Shown one piece after another: positions 1-12,300 of a stretch of DNA of 64,000 nucleotides. The number at the start of each line of letters is the position of its first letter. Positions within the stretch are counted from its first letter, which is position 1. Position numbers and translations under genes: made by a program. The notes beneath the pieces are model-generated. The model was not told the origin of the DNA. It did no database searches and saw only the letters and a program-made list of their open reading frames with translations. The stretch is from Pleodorina starrii (Eukaryota > Chlorophyta > Chlorophyceae > Chlamydomonadales > Volvocaceae), in NCBI GenBank assembly GCA_030267565.1, contig BRXU01000020.1, positions 1 to 64,000 of the forward strand. The letters are read 5' to 3'.

Positions 1-3000
1 CCCCCAAAGGCCCCCAAAGGCCCCCGCAGGCCCCATAGGCCCCCGAAGGCCCCCGGAGGCCCCCGGAGGCCCCCGCAGGCCCCCGGAGGCCCCCGGAGGC
101 CCCCGAAGGCCCCCGGAGGCCCCCGCAGGCCCCCAAAGGCCCCCGGAGGCCCCCGGAGGCCCCCGCAGGCCCCCGCAGGCCCCCGCAGGCCCCCGCAGGC
201 CCCCGAGGCCCCCGAAGGCTCTCGGAGGCCCCCGGAGGCCCCCGCAGGCCCCCGCAGGCCCCCGGAGGCCCCCGGAGGCCCCCGAAGGCCCCCGGAGGCC
301 CCCGAAGGCCCCCGCAGGCCCCCGGTGGTCCCGGAAGGCCCCCGAAGGCCCCCGCAGGCCCCCGCAGGCCCCCGCAGGCCCCCGGAGGCCCCCGGAGGCC
401 CCCGAAGGCCCCCGGAGGCCCCCGAAGGCCCCCGGAGGCCCCCGCAGGCCCCCGCAGGCCCCCGGAGGCCCCCGGAGGCCCCCGAAGGCCCCCGGAGGCC
501 CCCGAAGGCCCCCGCAGGCCCCCGGTGGTCCCGGAAGGCCCCCGAAGGCCCCCGCAGGTCCCCGCAGGCCCCCGGAGGCCCCCGGAGGCACCCGAAGGCC
601 CCAGGAGGCCCCCGAAGGCCTCCGGAGGCCCCCGAAGGCCCCCGAAGGCCCCCGCAGGCCCCCGCAGGCCCCCGGTGGTCCCGGAAGGCCCCCGAAGGCC
701 CCCGAAGGCCCCCGCAGGCCCCCGCAGGCCCCCGGAGGCCCCCGGAGGCCCCCGCAGGCCCCCGGAGGCCCCCGCAGGCCTCCGGAGGCCCCCGAAGGCC
801 CCCGAAGGCCCCCGCAGGCCCCCGCAGGCCCCCGGTGGTCCCGGAAGGCCCCCGAAGGCCCCCGCAGGCCCCCGCAGGCCCCCGGAGGCCCCCGGAGGCC
901 CCCGGAGGCCCCCGAAGGCCCCCGGAGGCCCCCGAAGGCCCCCGGAGGCCCCCGGAGGCCCCCGAAGGCCCCCGGAGGCCCCCGAAGGCCCCCGAAGACC
1001 CCCGCAGGCCCCCGCAGGCCCCCGGAGGCCCCCGCAGGCCCCCGAAGGCCCCCGGAGGCCCCCGAAGGCCCCCGGAGGCCCCCGAAGGCCCCTGAAGGCC
1101 CCCGCAGGCCCCCGGAGGCCCCCGGAGGCCCCCAGAGGCCCCCGAAGGCCCCCGGAGGCCCCCGAAGGCCTCCGGAGGCCCCCGAAGGCCCCCGAAGGCC
1201 CCCGCAGGCCCCCGCAGGCCCCCGGTGGTCCCGGAAGGCCCCCGAAGGCACCCGAGGGCCCCCGCAGGCCCCCGGAGGCCCCCGAAGGCCCCCGAAGACC
1301 CCCGCAGGCCCCCGAAGGCCCCCGGAGGCCCCCGCAGGCCCCCGGAGGCCCCCGGAGGCCCCCGAAGGCCCCCGGAGGCCCCCGAAGGCCCCTGAAGGCC
1401 CCCGCAGGCCCCCGGAGGCCCCCGGAGGCCCCCAGAGGCCCCCGGAGGCCCCCGGAGGCCCCCGCAGGCCCCCGCAGGCCCCCGCAGGCCCCCGCAGGCC
1501 CCCGCAGGCCCCCGGTGGTCCCGGAAGGCCCCCGGAGGCCCCCGAAGGCCCCCGAAGGCCTCCGGAGGCCCCCGAAGGCCCCCGCAGGCCCCCAAAGGCC
1601 CCCGGAGGCCCCCGGAGGCCCCCGCAGGCCCCCAAAGGCCCCCGCAGGCCCCCGCAGGCCCCCGTGGCCCCCGAAGGCTCTCGGAGGCCCCCGAAGGCCC
1701 CTGAAGGCCCCCGCAGCCCCCGGAGGCCCCCGATGGCCCCCAAAGGCCCCCGCAGGCCCCAGCAGGCCCCCGATGGCCCCCGAAGGCCCCCGGAGGCCCC
1801 CGAAGGCCCCCGGAGGCCCCCGCAGGCCCCCGGAGGCCCCCGAAGACCCCCGCAGGCCCCCGGAGGCCCCCGCAGGCCCCCAAAGGCCCCCGCAGGCCCC
1901 CGCAGGCCCCCGTGGCCCCCGAAGGCTCTCGGAGGCCCCCGAAGGCCCCTGAAGGCCCCCGCAGCCCCCGGAGGCCCCCGGAGGCCCCCGGAGGCCCCCG
2001 GGGGCCCCCGAAGGCCCCCGGAGGCCCCCGAAGGCCCCTGCAGGCCCCCGGAGGCCCCCGATGGCCCCCAAAGGCCCCCAAAGGCCCCCGCAGGCCCCAT
2101 AGGCCCCCGAAGGCCCCCGGAGGCCCCCGGAGGCCCCCGCAGGCCCCCGGAGGCCCCCGGAGGCCCCCGAAGGCCCCCGGAGGCCCCCGCAGGCCCCCAA
2201 AGGCCCCCGGAGGCCCCCGGAGGCCCCCGCAGGCCCCCAAAGGCCCCCGCAGGCCCCCGCAGGCCCCCGTGGCCCCCGAAGGCTCTCGGAGGCCCCCGAA
2301 GGCCCCTGAAGGCCCCCGCAGCCCCCGGAGGCCCCCGGAGGCCCCCGATGGCCCCCAAAGGCCCCCGCAGGCCCCCGATGGCCCCCGAAGGCCCCCGGAG
2401 GCCCCCGAAGGCCCCCGGAGGCCCCCGCAGGCCCCCGGAGGCCCCCGAAGACCCCCGCAGGCCCCCGGAGGCCCCCGCAGGCCCCCAAAGGCCCCCGCAG
2501 GCCCCCGCAGGCCCCCGTGGCCCCCGAAGGCTCTCGGAGGCCCCCGAAGGCCCCTGAAGGCCCCCGCAGCCCCCGGAGGCCCCCGGAGGCCCCCGGAGGC
2601 CCCCGGGGGCCCCCGAAGGCCCCCGGAGGCCCCCGAAGGCCCCTGCAGGCCCCCGGAGGCCCCCGATGGCCCCCAAAGGCCCCCAAAGGCCCCCGCAGGC
2701 CCCATAGGCCCCCGAAGGCCCCCGGAGGCCCCCGGAGGCCCCCGCAGGCCCCCGGAGGCCCCCGGAGGCCCCCGAAGGCCCCCGGAGGCCCCCGCAGGCC
2801 CCCGCAGGCCCCCGGAGGCCCCCGGAGGCCCCCGAAGGCCCCCGGAGGCCCCCGCAGGCCCCCGGTGGTCCCGGAAGGCCCCCGAAGGCCCCCGCAGGCC
2901 CCCGCAGGCCCCCGGAGGCCCCCGGAGGCCCCCGAAGGCCCCCGGAGGCCCCCGAAGGCCCCCGGAGGCCCCCGCAGGCCCCCGCAGGCCCCCGGAGGCC

Positions 3001-6000
3001 CCCGGAGGCCCCCGAAGGCCCCCGGAGGCCCCCGAAGGCCTCCGGAGGCCCCCGAAGGCCCCCGAAGGCCCCCGAAGGCCCCCGCAGGCCCCCGCAGGCC
3101 CCCGGTGGTCCCGGAAGGCCCCCGAAGGCCCCCGAAGGCCCCCGCAGGCCCCCGCAGGCCCCCGGAGGCCCCCGGAGGCCCCCGCAGGCCCCCGGAGGCC
3201 CCCGAAGGCCCCCGAAGACCCCCGCAGGCCCCCGAAGGCCCCCGGAGGCCCCCGCAGGCCCCCGAAGGCCCCCGGAGGCCCCCGAAGGCCCCCGGAGGCC
3301 CCCGAAGGCCCCTGAAGGCCCCCGCAGGCCCCCGGAGGCCCCCGCAGGCCCCCGGAGGCCCCCGGAGGCCCCCGAAGGCCCCCGGAGGCCCCCAATGGCC
3401 CCCGAAGGCCCCCGCAGGCCCCCGCAGGCCCCCGCAGGCCCCCGAAGGCCCCCGGAGGCCCCCGAAGGCCCCCGAAGACCCCCGCAGGCCCCCGGAGGCC
3501 CCCGATGGCCCCCGAAGGCCCCCGCAGGCCCCCGAAGGCCCCCGGGGGCCCCCGGAGGCCCCCGCAGGCCCCCGAAGGCCCCCGGAGGCCCCCGAAGGCC
3601 CCCGGAGGCCCCCGAAGACCCCCGCAGGGCCCCGGAGGCCCCCGATGGCCCCCAAGGGCCCCCGCAGGCCCCCGCAGGCCCCCGAGGCCCCCGAAGGCTC
3701 TCGGAGGCCCCCGGAGGCCCCCGCAGGCCCCCGCAGGCCCCCGGAGGCCCCCGAAGGCCCCCGGAGGCCCCCGAAGGCCCCCGCAGGCCACCGGTGGTCC
3801 CGGAAGGCCCCCGAAGGCCCCCGCAGGCCCCCGCAGGCCCCCGCAGGCCCCCGGAGGCCCCCGGAGGCCCCCGAAGGCCCCCGGAGGCCCCCGAAGGCCC
3901 CCGGAGGCCCCCGCAGGCCCCCGGAGGCCCCCGGAGGCCCCCGAAGGCCCCCGGAGGCCCCCGAAGGCCCCCGCAGGCCCCCGGTGGTCCCGGAAGGCCC
4001 CCGAAGGCCCCCGCAGGCCCCCGCAGGCCCCCGGAGGCCCCCGGAGGCCCCCGAAGGCCCCCGGAGGCCCCCGAAGGCCCCCGGAGGCCCCCGAAGGCCC
4101 CCGAAGGCCCCCGAAGGCCCCCGCAGGCCCCCGAAGGCCCCCGGAGGCCCCCGAAGGCCCCCGGAGGCCCCCGAAGGCCCCTGAAGGCCCCCGCAGGCCC
4201 CCGGAGGCCCCCGGAGGCCCCCAGAGGCCCCCGGAGGCCCCCGGAGGCCCCCGAAGGCCCCCGAAGGCCCCCGCAGGCCCCCGCAGGCCCCCGGTGGTCC
4301 CGGAAGGCCCCCGAAGGCCCCCGGAGGCCCCCGAAGGCCTCCGGAGGCCCCGGAAGGCCCCCGAAGGCCCCCGAAGGCCCCCGCAGGCCCCCGCAGGCCC
4401 CCGGAGGCCCCCGGAGGCCCCCGCAGGCCCCCGGAGGCCCCCGCAGGCCTCCGGAGGCCCCCGAAGGCCCCCGAAGGCCCCCGCAGGCCACGGCAGGCCC
4501 TCAGTGGTCCCGGAAGGCCCCCGAAGGCCCCCGGAGGCCCCCGAAGGCCTCCGGAGGCCCCCGAAGGCCCCCGAAGGCCCCCGCAGGCCCCCGCAGGCCC
4601 CCGGAGGCCCCCGGAGGCCCCCGCAGGCCCCCGGAGGCCCCCGAAGGCCCCCGAAGACCCCCGCAGGCCCCCGAAGGCCCCCGGAGGCCCCCGCAGGCCC
4701 CCGAAGGCCCCCGGAGGCCCCCGAAGGCCCCTGAAGGCCCCCGCAGCCCCCGCAGGCCCCCGGAGGCCCCCGAAGGCCTCCGGAGGCCCCCGAAGGCCCC
4801 CGAAGGCCTCCGGAGGCCCCCGAAGGCCCCCGAAGGCCCCCGCAGGCCCCCGCAGGCCCCCGGTGGTCCCGGAAGGCCCCCGAAGGCCCCCGGAGGCCCC
4901 CGAAGGCCTCCGGAGGCCCCCGAAGGCCCCCGAAGGCCTCCGGAGGCCCCCGAAGGCCCCCGCAGGCCCCCGCAGGCCCCCGGAGGCCCCCGGAGGCCCC
5001 CGCAGGCCCCCGGAGGCCCCCGAAGGCCCCCGAAGACCCCCGCAGGCCCCCGAAGGCCCCCGGAGGCCCCCGCAGGCCCCCGAAGGCCCCCGGAGGCCCC
5101 CGAAGGCCCCCGGAGGCCCCCGAAGGCCCCTGAAGGCCCCCGCAGGCCCCCGGAGGCCCCCGCAGGCCCCCGGTGGCCCCGGAAGGCCCCCGGAGGCCCC
5201 CGAAGGCCCCCGAAGGCCCCCGGAGGCCCCCGAAGGCCCCCGCAGGCCCCCGAAGGCCCCCGGAGGCCCCCGAAGACCCCCGCAGGCCCCCGGAGGCCCC
5301 CGCAGGCCCCCAAAGGCCCCGCAGGCCCCCGCAGGCCCCCGTGGCCCCCGAAGGCTCTCGGAGGCCCCCGAAGGCCCCTGAAGGCCCCCGCAGCCCCCGG
5401 AGGCCCCCGGAGGCCCCCGATGGCCCCCAAAGGCCCCTGCAGGCCCCCGCAGGCCCCCGATGGCCCCCGAAGGCCCCCGGAGGCCCCCGAAGGCCCCCGG
5501 AGGCCCCCGCAGGCCCCCGGAGGCCCCCGCAGGCCCCCGGAGGCCCCCGAAGACCCCCGCAGGCCCCCGGAGGCCCCCGGTGGTCCCGGAAGGCCCCCGA
5601 AGGCCCCCGAAGGCCCCCGCAGGCCCCCGCAGGCCCCCGGAGGCCCCCGGAGGCCCCCGCAGGCCCCCGGAGGCCCCCGAAGGCCCCCGAAGACCCCCGC
5701 AGGCCCCCGAAGGCCCCCGGAGGCCCCCGCAGGCCCCCGAAGGCCCCCGGAGGCCCCCGAAGGCCCCTGAAGGCCCCCGCAGCCCCCGCAGGCCCCCGGA
5801 GGCCCCCAGAGGCCCCCGCAGGCCCCCGGAGGCCCCCGAAGGCCCCCGAAGGCCCCCGAAGGCCCCCGCAGGCCCCCGCAGGCCCCCGGTGGTCCCGGAA
5901 GGCCCCCGAAGGCCCCCGGAGGCCCCCGAAGGCCTCCGGAGGCCCCCGAAGGCCCCCGAAGGCCTCCGGAGGCCCCCGAAGGCCCCCGAAGGCCCCCGCA

Positions 6001-7907
6001 GGCCCCCGCAGGCCCCCGGTGGTCCCGGAAGGCCCCCGAAGGCCCCCGAAGGCCCCCGCAGGCCCCCGCAGGCCCCCGGAGGCCCCCGGAGGCCCCCGCA
6101 GGCCCCCGGAGGCCCCCGAAGGCCCCCGAAGACCCCCGCAGGCCCCCGAAGGCCCCCGGAGGCCCCCGCAGGCCCCCGAAGGCCCCCGGAGGCCCCCGAA
6201 GGCCCCCGGAGGCCTCCGAAGGCCCCTGAAGGCCCCCGCAGGCCCCCGGAGGCCCCCGCAGGCCCCCGGTGGTCCCGGAAGGCCCCCGGAGGCCCCCGAA
6301 GGCCCCCGAAGGCCCCCGGAGGCCCCCGAAGGCCCCCGCAGGCCCCCGAAGGCCCCCGGAGGCCCCCGAAGACCCCCGCAGGCCCCCGGAGGCCCCCGCA
6401 GGCCCCCAAAGGCCCCGCAGGCCCCCGCAGGCCCCCGTGGCCCCCGAAGGCTCTCGGAGGCCCCCGAAGGCCCCTGAAGGCCCCCGCAGCCCCCGGAGGC
6501 CCCCGGAGGCCCCCGATGGCCCCCAAAGGCCCCTGCAGGCCCCCGCAGGCCCCCGATGGCCCCCGAAGGCCCCCGGAGGCCCCCGAAGGCCCCCGGAGGC
6601 CCCCGCAGGCCCCCGGAGGCCCCCGCAGGCCCCCGGAGGCCCCCGAAGACCCCCGCAGGCCACCGGAGGCCCCCGCAGGCCCCCAAAGGCCCCCGCAGGC
6701 CCCCGCAGGCCCCCGTGGCCCCCGAAGGCTCTCGGAGGCCCCAGAAGGCCCCTGAAGGCCCCCGCAGCCCCCGGAGGCCCCCGCAGGCCCCCGCAGGCCC
6801 CCGGTGGTCCCGGAAGGCCCCCGAAGGCCCCCGCAGGCCCCCGCAGGCCCCCGGAGGCCCCCGGAGGCCCCCGAAGGCCCCCGGAGGCCCCCGAAGGCCC
6901 CCGAAGGCCCCCGCAGGCCCCCGAAGGCCCCCGCAGGCCCCCGGTGGTCCCGGAAGGCCCCCGGAGGCCCCCGAAGGCCCCCGAAGGCCCCCGGAGGCCC
7001 CCGAAGGCCCCCGCAGGCCCCCGAAGGCCCCCGGTGGCCCCCGAAGGCCCCCGGAGGCCCCCGAAGGCCCCTGAAGGCCCCCGCAGGCCCCCGGAGGCCC
7101 CCGGAGGCCCCCGGAGGCCCCCGGAGGCCCCCGAAGGCCCCCGGAGGCCCCCGAAGGCCCCCGAAGGCCCCCGAAGGCCCCCGAAGGCCCCCGCAGGCCC
7201 CCGAAGGGCTCCGGAGGCCCCCGAAGGCCCCCGAAGACCCCCGCAGGCCTCCGGAGGCCCCCGAAGGCCCCCGATGACCCCCGCAGGCCCCCGAAGGCCC
7301 CCGAAGGCCCCCGAAGACCCCCGCAGGCCCCCGGAGGCCCCCGAAGGCCCCCGGAGGCCCCCGAAGGCCCCCGAAGGCCCCCGCAGGCCCCCGAAGGCCC
7401 CCGGAGGCCCCCGCAGGCCCCCGAAGGCCCCCGGAGGCCCCCGAAGGCCCCCGGAGGCCCCCGCAGGCCCCCGAAGGCCCCCGCAGGCCCCCGAAGGCCC
7501 CCGAAGACCCCCGCAGGCCCCCAGAGGCCCCCGATGGCCCCCAAAGGCCCCCGCAGGCCCCCGCTGGCCCCCGTGGCCCCCGAAGGCTCTCGGAGGCCCC
7601 CGAAGGCCCCTGAAGGCCCCCGCAGGCCCCCGGACGCCCCCGGAGGCCCCCGGAGGCCCCCGGAGGCCCCCGATGGCCCCCGCAGGCCCCCGCAGGCCCC
7701 CGAGGCCCCCGAAGGCCCCCGGAGGCCCCCGGAGGCCCCCGAAGGCCCCCGGAGGCCCCCGGAGGCCCCCGAAGTCCCCCGGAGGCCCCCGAAGGCCCCC
7801 GCAGGCCCCCGGAGGCACCCGGAGGCCCCCGAAGGCCCCCGGAGGCCCCCGAAGGCCCCCGGAGGCCCCCGAAGGCCCCCGGAGGCCCCCGGAGGCCCCC
7901 GGAGGCC
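1..7907. repeat. 10-bp satellite array, block 1
   Basis: Tandem units of the form GGCCCCCGAA, GGCCCCCGGA or GGCCCCCGCA fill this stretch, with rarer variants (GGTGGTCCC, GGCTCTCGG, 9-bp units missing a base). Because 10 is not a multiple of 3, a coding reading would give a 10-residue proline/arginine-rich repeat on the plus strand and a glycine-rich one on the minus strand; neither contains stops. Variant units recur in the same order, which reveals higher-order repeats: positions 1664-2268 recur 605 bp downstream, and the region near 5173 recurs about 1,096 bp downstream. The array continues off the left edge of the window. It is most likely non-coding satellite DNA. Confidence 0.95.
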
Positions 7908-8484
7908 GGAACGTGGCGACCAACGCCATGAACGCACCCAAATCAGCAAAACGACCATCTGCAATCTTACCTTCAGTCTCTACCAAATATTCTCAAGCAG
8001 AAGGCAAAGTGCCCACCTCCCAAGGTCAATACGAGAAAACTACGAAGAGAGTACGGGACGTGTACAGGAAGCAAACGACAGAAACACATTTGCATACCAA
8101 CAGGCATACCAACAAGCACAACTTATAAAACGAATACTGCCAATTAATGAAGAACCCGTCACCACAACCGGACACAACGTCACTCGCCAACCCCCACAAA
8201 CTCTATTGTCCGTCGGACGCACGAGTTTCCTGCCTCATCACACTACACACACATCTAACAAATATAACACCTACTTCAGTGAAGCAGTTGGACATCTCGA
8301 CAACAAAAATGACCACTGGATACAGCGGCTATCGTACCGTACCAGAGTGGATGAGAAGCTGGGTAATACCGAGCTCCTTGACGCAAAACACCGCTCAAAC
8401 CATACCACAATAAACATAAACATACCCTTCTCGCAAAGCTACTGTTACAACCCTGTGCAGACGCACCAACGCTTAACACCAAAA
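7908..8484 (+). other. 5' untranslated region of the retrotransposon
   Basis: This is unique, AT-richer sequence between the last satellite unit and the first plausible ATG of ORF1. The ORF1 frame is open through it and runs back into the satellite, but has no in-frame ATG here before 8485. It would be expected to hold the internal promoter usual for non-LTR elements; I recognise no specific promoter motif. Confidence 0.55.
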
Positions 8485-9345
8485 ATGGCGGGTAACCAGG
8501 CGTCTCGGGCGAAAGCATGCTGGACGCGATGTGAGATTCCCATGCAGCTGCCTGGCATTCAGAATGGCTCCGTGGCCTCCTTGAACCTGATCCCAGAGAA
8601 GCTCCGCGCCTCGGCGGCGGCCAGTCTCTTCGACCGCAAGCCGAACCAGATCAGCCAGCCCAACCTCGATTTAGTATATAACAAAAGGGAAATGGCTGGC
8701 ACGAAGCCACCCCTCCAGCAGGCACATGCCAGCGGAGCTACTGTCGGCATGAATGTGACCAACCAGGACAGCCCCTATGCCGCTGGCTCCTGGCGTGGCG
8801 AAGACAGTGCTGAATCCCCCATGGTCTTGGGCGGACTGGCCCCTCTCGACACCGCGACGATTGACCTGCTGGCAATGATGATGGGTAAGACTGGAAATAG
8901 CAACCCTGCTGCTTGGCCGCCAACTGAATATCATAGCTATGCGCAGCGGGTGTCACAACCTAGTTCTAGATGGAAACTACCCAGCAGCACACACCTGACA
9001 TGTGCAATACAGCAAGCCACTGATGAATACATCAATCACACAGAATGGTCCAGCCCCACTGCCCAACAGACTACAATCATACCCCAAACACCCTCCCATG
9101 ATAAACCCCCCACAAGGTGGACAGCTAACTGGAGGCTGGAGGACCCTAGCGGCCAGGACGAAAGGATGTGGACCTGCCTGTGGACCGGCAATATTGGAGA
9201 GGACTCACAGCTAGCGGCATGTCGGAAAGTCGGATGGAGAGAGCAAAGTTGGTGCGTTGATGGTGCTTACCCCAATTGCACGAGGAACAGACAAGGAGAA
9301 GCCCCAAAACTAGTTATCCTGACTGGGCCGATCCTAGAAAGATAG
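8485..9345 (+). CDS. Retrotransposon ORF1, unknown function
   Basis: The frame encodes about 286 residues from the ATG at 8485, which has a favourable context (AAAAATGGCG). I do not recognise the protein. It lacks the CCHC knuckles and RRM typical of many ORF1/gag proteins. Its last 50 residues are rich in tryptophan and cysteine (WTCLWTGN, then two more cysteines around WREQSWCVDG), which may form a small metal- or disulfide-stabilised fold. It ends with TAG at 9343-9345, and the next ATG in the ORF2 frame follows 33 bases later. By position it should be the RNA-binding or accessory protein of the element, but that is inference. Confidence 0.6.
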   Translation: MAGNQASRAKACWTRCEIPMQLPGIQNGSVASLNLIPEKLRASAAASLFDRKPNQISQPNLDLVYNKREMAGTKPPLQQAHASGATVGMNVTNQDSPYAAGSWRGEDSAESPMVLGGLAPLDTATIDLLAMMMGKTGNSNPAAWPPTEYHSYAQRVSQPSSRWKLPSSTHLTCAIQQATDEYINHTEWSSPTAQQTTIIPQTPSHDKPPTRWTANWRLEDPSGQDERMWTCLWTGNIGEDSQLAACRKVGWREQSWCVDGAYPNCTRNRQGEAPKLVILTGPILER

Positions 9346-9377
9346 CATCCCAGGCGATATGTACAGCCGCTGACCCG

Positions 9378-12300
9378 ATGAAGGCGGTAATTACCTACTT
9401 GGCCCAACTAGCTAGAATTGTTTGCCAATGCCTAATGCTCTATGCCCGTCTGGTACCATGGGTTCTGGCGTCCCTGCCCGTGATGGGGACAGCTTGCCAT
9501 CTCATCAACACAACGCTGTCCAAAGCGTTGCTACCACCCAAAAAGGCAATACCCAGATACACCCTGTACGTACTAAGTCTTGGGTCAGCTATTTACCCAA
9601 TACCAATGCTTGCATGCATTACCCCATTAGCTGCACTTAGTGCAGCCCTCTGCGCAGCATCGATCATCCTAACCGCCGGGATAATGTGGGCAACTCTGAC
9701 TGCTACTAATCTCCTCATACCAATCATCAGCCAGCTGAAAACAATAAAGCAGATAACCACACACCCCTGCCCTGAACTTGTGCTACTATGCCACCTCATC
9801 AACGGCACCCGCTACATAGCTATACTGGCATGCCTAACGGATCCCTTGCACTTCCTACTGCATAGACTGCAAGCATTCGAAATTAAAATCCTCGTCATCA
9901 CTGCCCTCTCCATCAAGTTCCGCACACAAAAACACACAGCGTGTCTAACTGCTGCAATCACCATGCTCTCAGTGATGGGCCAAATCAGACAGAACGAAGA
10001 GGCGGTCGCGCTCCTTGCCATTGCCCTGAAGGCTGGCCTCCCAACCCTCCTGAAATTCGCAACTACAGACAAAATAAGGGCAAACCCCGAGACTGCCAAA
10101 CGGGCAGCACCAGCGAAAAACAAAGGACACCAGTGCAGGACTGGCAACAATGCACGTCGACTGAAAAAACGGCATCCCCATAATTCGCACAGACCGACAC
10201 GCGCACACCCACCACATGGGTACTGGGACAGACGGAAAATAGGGGGAGACACACCTGTCGAACAAGAACATCAGGATCCCATGGAACATGGGCAAGGGGC
10301 CCCTAATCCGATACCATGGCCACTGCCCCGCCCAAGTATCAATGGAAGCGGACCAATCCACCACGAGCAACAACGAAGGCAATTCTGCCAAGTACACGCC
10401 CTCAACAATCTCATTGGGGGACATTACCTCAACCCGGAGCACGTGCTGGAATACTGCATACGCTTAGATGACCACCTACAAGCCACTAATCACCCTAGCC
10501 GCGCCCTATGGCGCGAAACATTCAACAGACACACAGGCGCCTTCACGACGCTAGCAATAAACCACTACCTACGCTACAATGTATATCTCACCTCACAAGA
10601 CCCGACAAAGCAGTTTCTTGCCCTTATAAGTGCACCACGCGCACTGTCCTCGGGCAATGCTGTGAGGAGACGTGCCCTCCCCGCACTGCCACCTTTGGCA
10701 GCCCAATACGGATTCGTACTGCAGATGTCCGGACGCCCTCACGCTGTATGCGTGAAACGAATCGGGGATACCTGGCATCTTATCGACTCGGAACACGTGC
10801 AATCAAAACTACTAAAGACACAAGTGGACTGGCAAGAGTTACAGGGCGGCGTTCAGTACCTCGATAGCGTTGACATTCTCGCCACCACCAACATGGCAAA
10901 CGAGCTTAAGGAGGTTTTACCACCACCAGGATGGCCGGCAGCCCGACACCCAGCGGTCAGGATCGAGGAACCACTGGGAGACACCCCAGGAGCTACCGCC
11001 CCCAGCGACCTGCAACAAAATGCACCTCCCGAAAATTTGGAAGCGGGAGCTCACACAGCACAAATCAGAGATGCAGCCGTCAACCCACAAATTCACCCAA
11101 TCGAGGAACCAGCGGTTCTCAGAACATACGCCATGGCCGTCCAGAGGGGTCTTCCCACCCATGCCACAACAACTGTCCCACGGCAAGATACCCGGCCCCA
11201 AACCCTACAGGCTAACGCGAACCGACCGGCGGCGGCCCTTGTGCAACCGCTGCCTGCTGACAATGAGATGCCGCTAGCGCAACCACATGACCTCACGGCC
11301 CCTAACAACGCAAACATAGAAGCACCACGGCGCACCACTGAAAGATGCAACCCTGCGGCAATGCAAACCATACAAGAGCGCGCAGGCGACAAAATCAAGA
11401 TGGGACGGAAAAGACGCCACAAAATAGACGATACCCAAACCACCATTCTGGAAGCCTTCCAACGACAGAAACATAGAAGACCAGGGACCCCCCTTGAGCC
11501 TAACTACAATGCTGAGGCCGGACAAGCTGGCACCTCCCCGCAACCCGAGCAAAGTCCGCTGCAAACGACAGGCACCACGTCACATCGTTACTTACACGTT
11601 GTCACACACAACGTGAGAGGCTTACAAGGACACCTATACGATGTTCTCTGCAATACACTTGACTGGAGGGCGGATATCCTTGTACTTACCGAAACAAAGC
11701 TCGGCAAATGCGGCCTAAACGGCCGGATGAAGATGCATTTCCCCGGTTACCATGCCTGGGGCAGCACATTCCCCAACAAAAAGAACAAGTTGGGACAACC
11801 GGCTCCCGTAAGGCAAGCAGGAGTCGTGATTGCTATCTCGGATAGGTTTGCATCGGCTGGAAGCGCTACATGTGAGCAGCATCCACGTAACCTGCAAGGA
11901 TACGTATGCCACTGCACCGTATGCACTCCGCATAGCACAACCCTACACATCATAGGCGTTTACACGCCAGAACTGACATCTACACGCAAGTCCATATACA
12001 AATATTGTGCGGACGTACTCACGCATGCAGACAACCATAAGGAGCATGTGATTATAGCTGGAGATTTTAATGCTGCCCTGCAAGCTGCTGACAGATCCAC
12101 TGCGACCCTCGACGCGGATGACGTCTGCCACCGCACCTTTGTGTCCGAAAACAACCTGAAACCCCTAACCCCGCTCATAGCTGCGGAAGGACGGCAATAC
12201 ACCTATCGCCAGTTCAAAAACGGCTCCATCGCGCATGAAAGCCGAATCGATGACATCCTATGCAATAAGATCCTCACAACAAGATTAGACCTCTACAAGA

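Noticed and set aside
325..8128. Proline/arginine-rich ORFs and a 1,161-codon minus-strand glycine-rich ORF in block 1
   Set aside because: Same reason: satellite artefacts, with start codons only in chance variant units.
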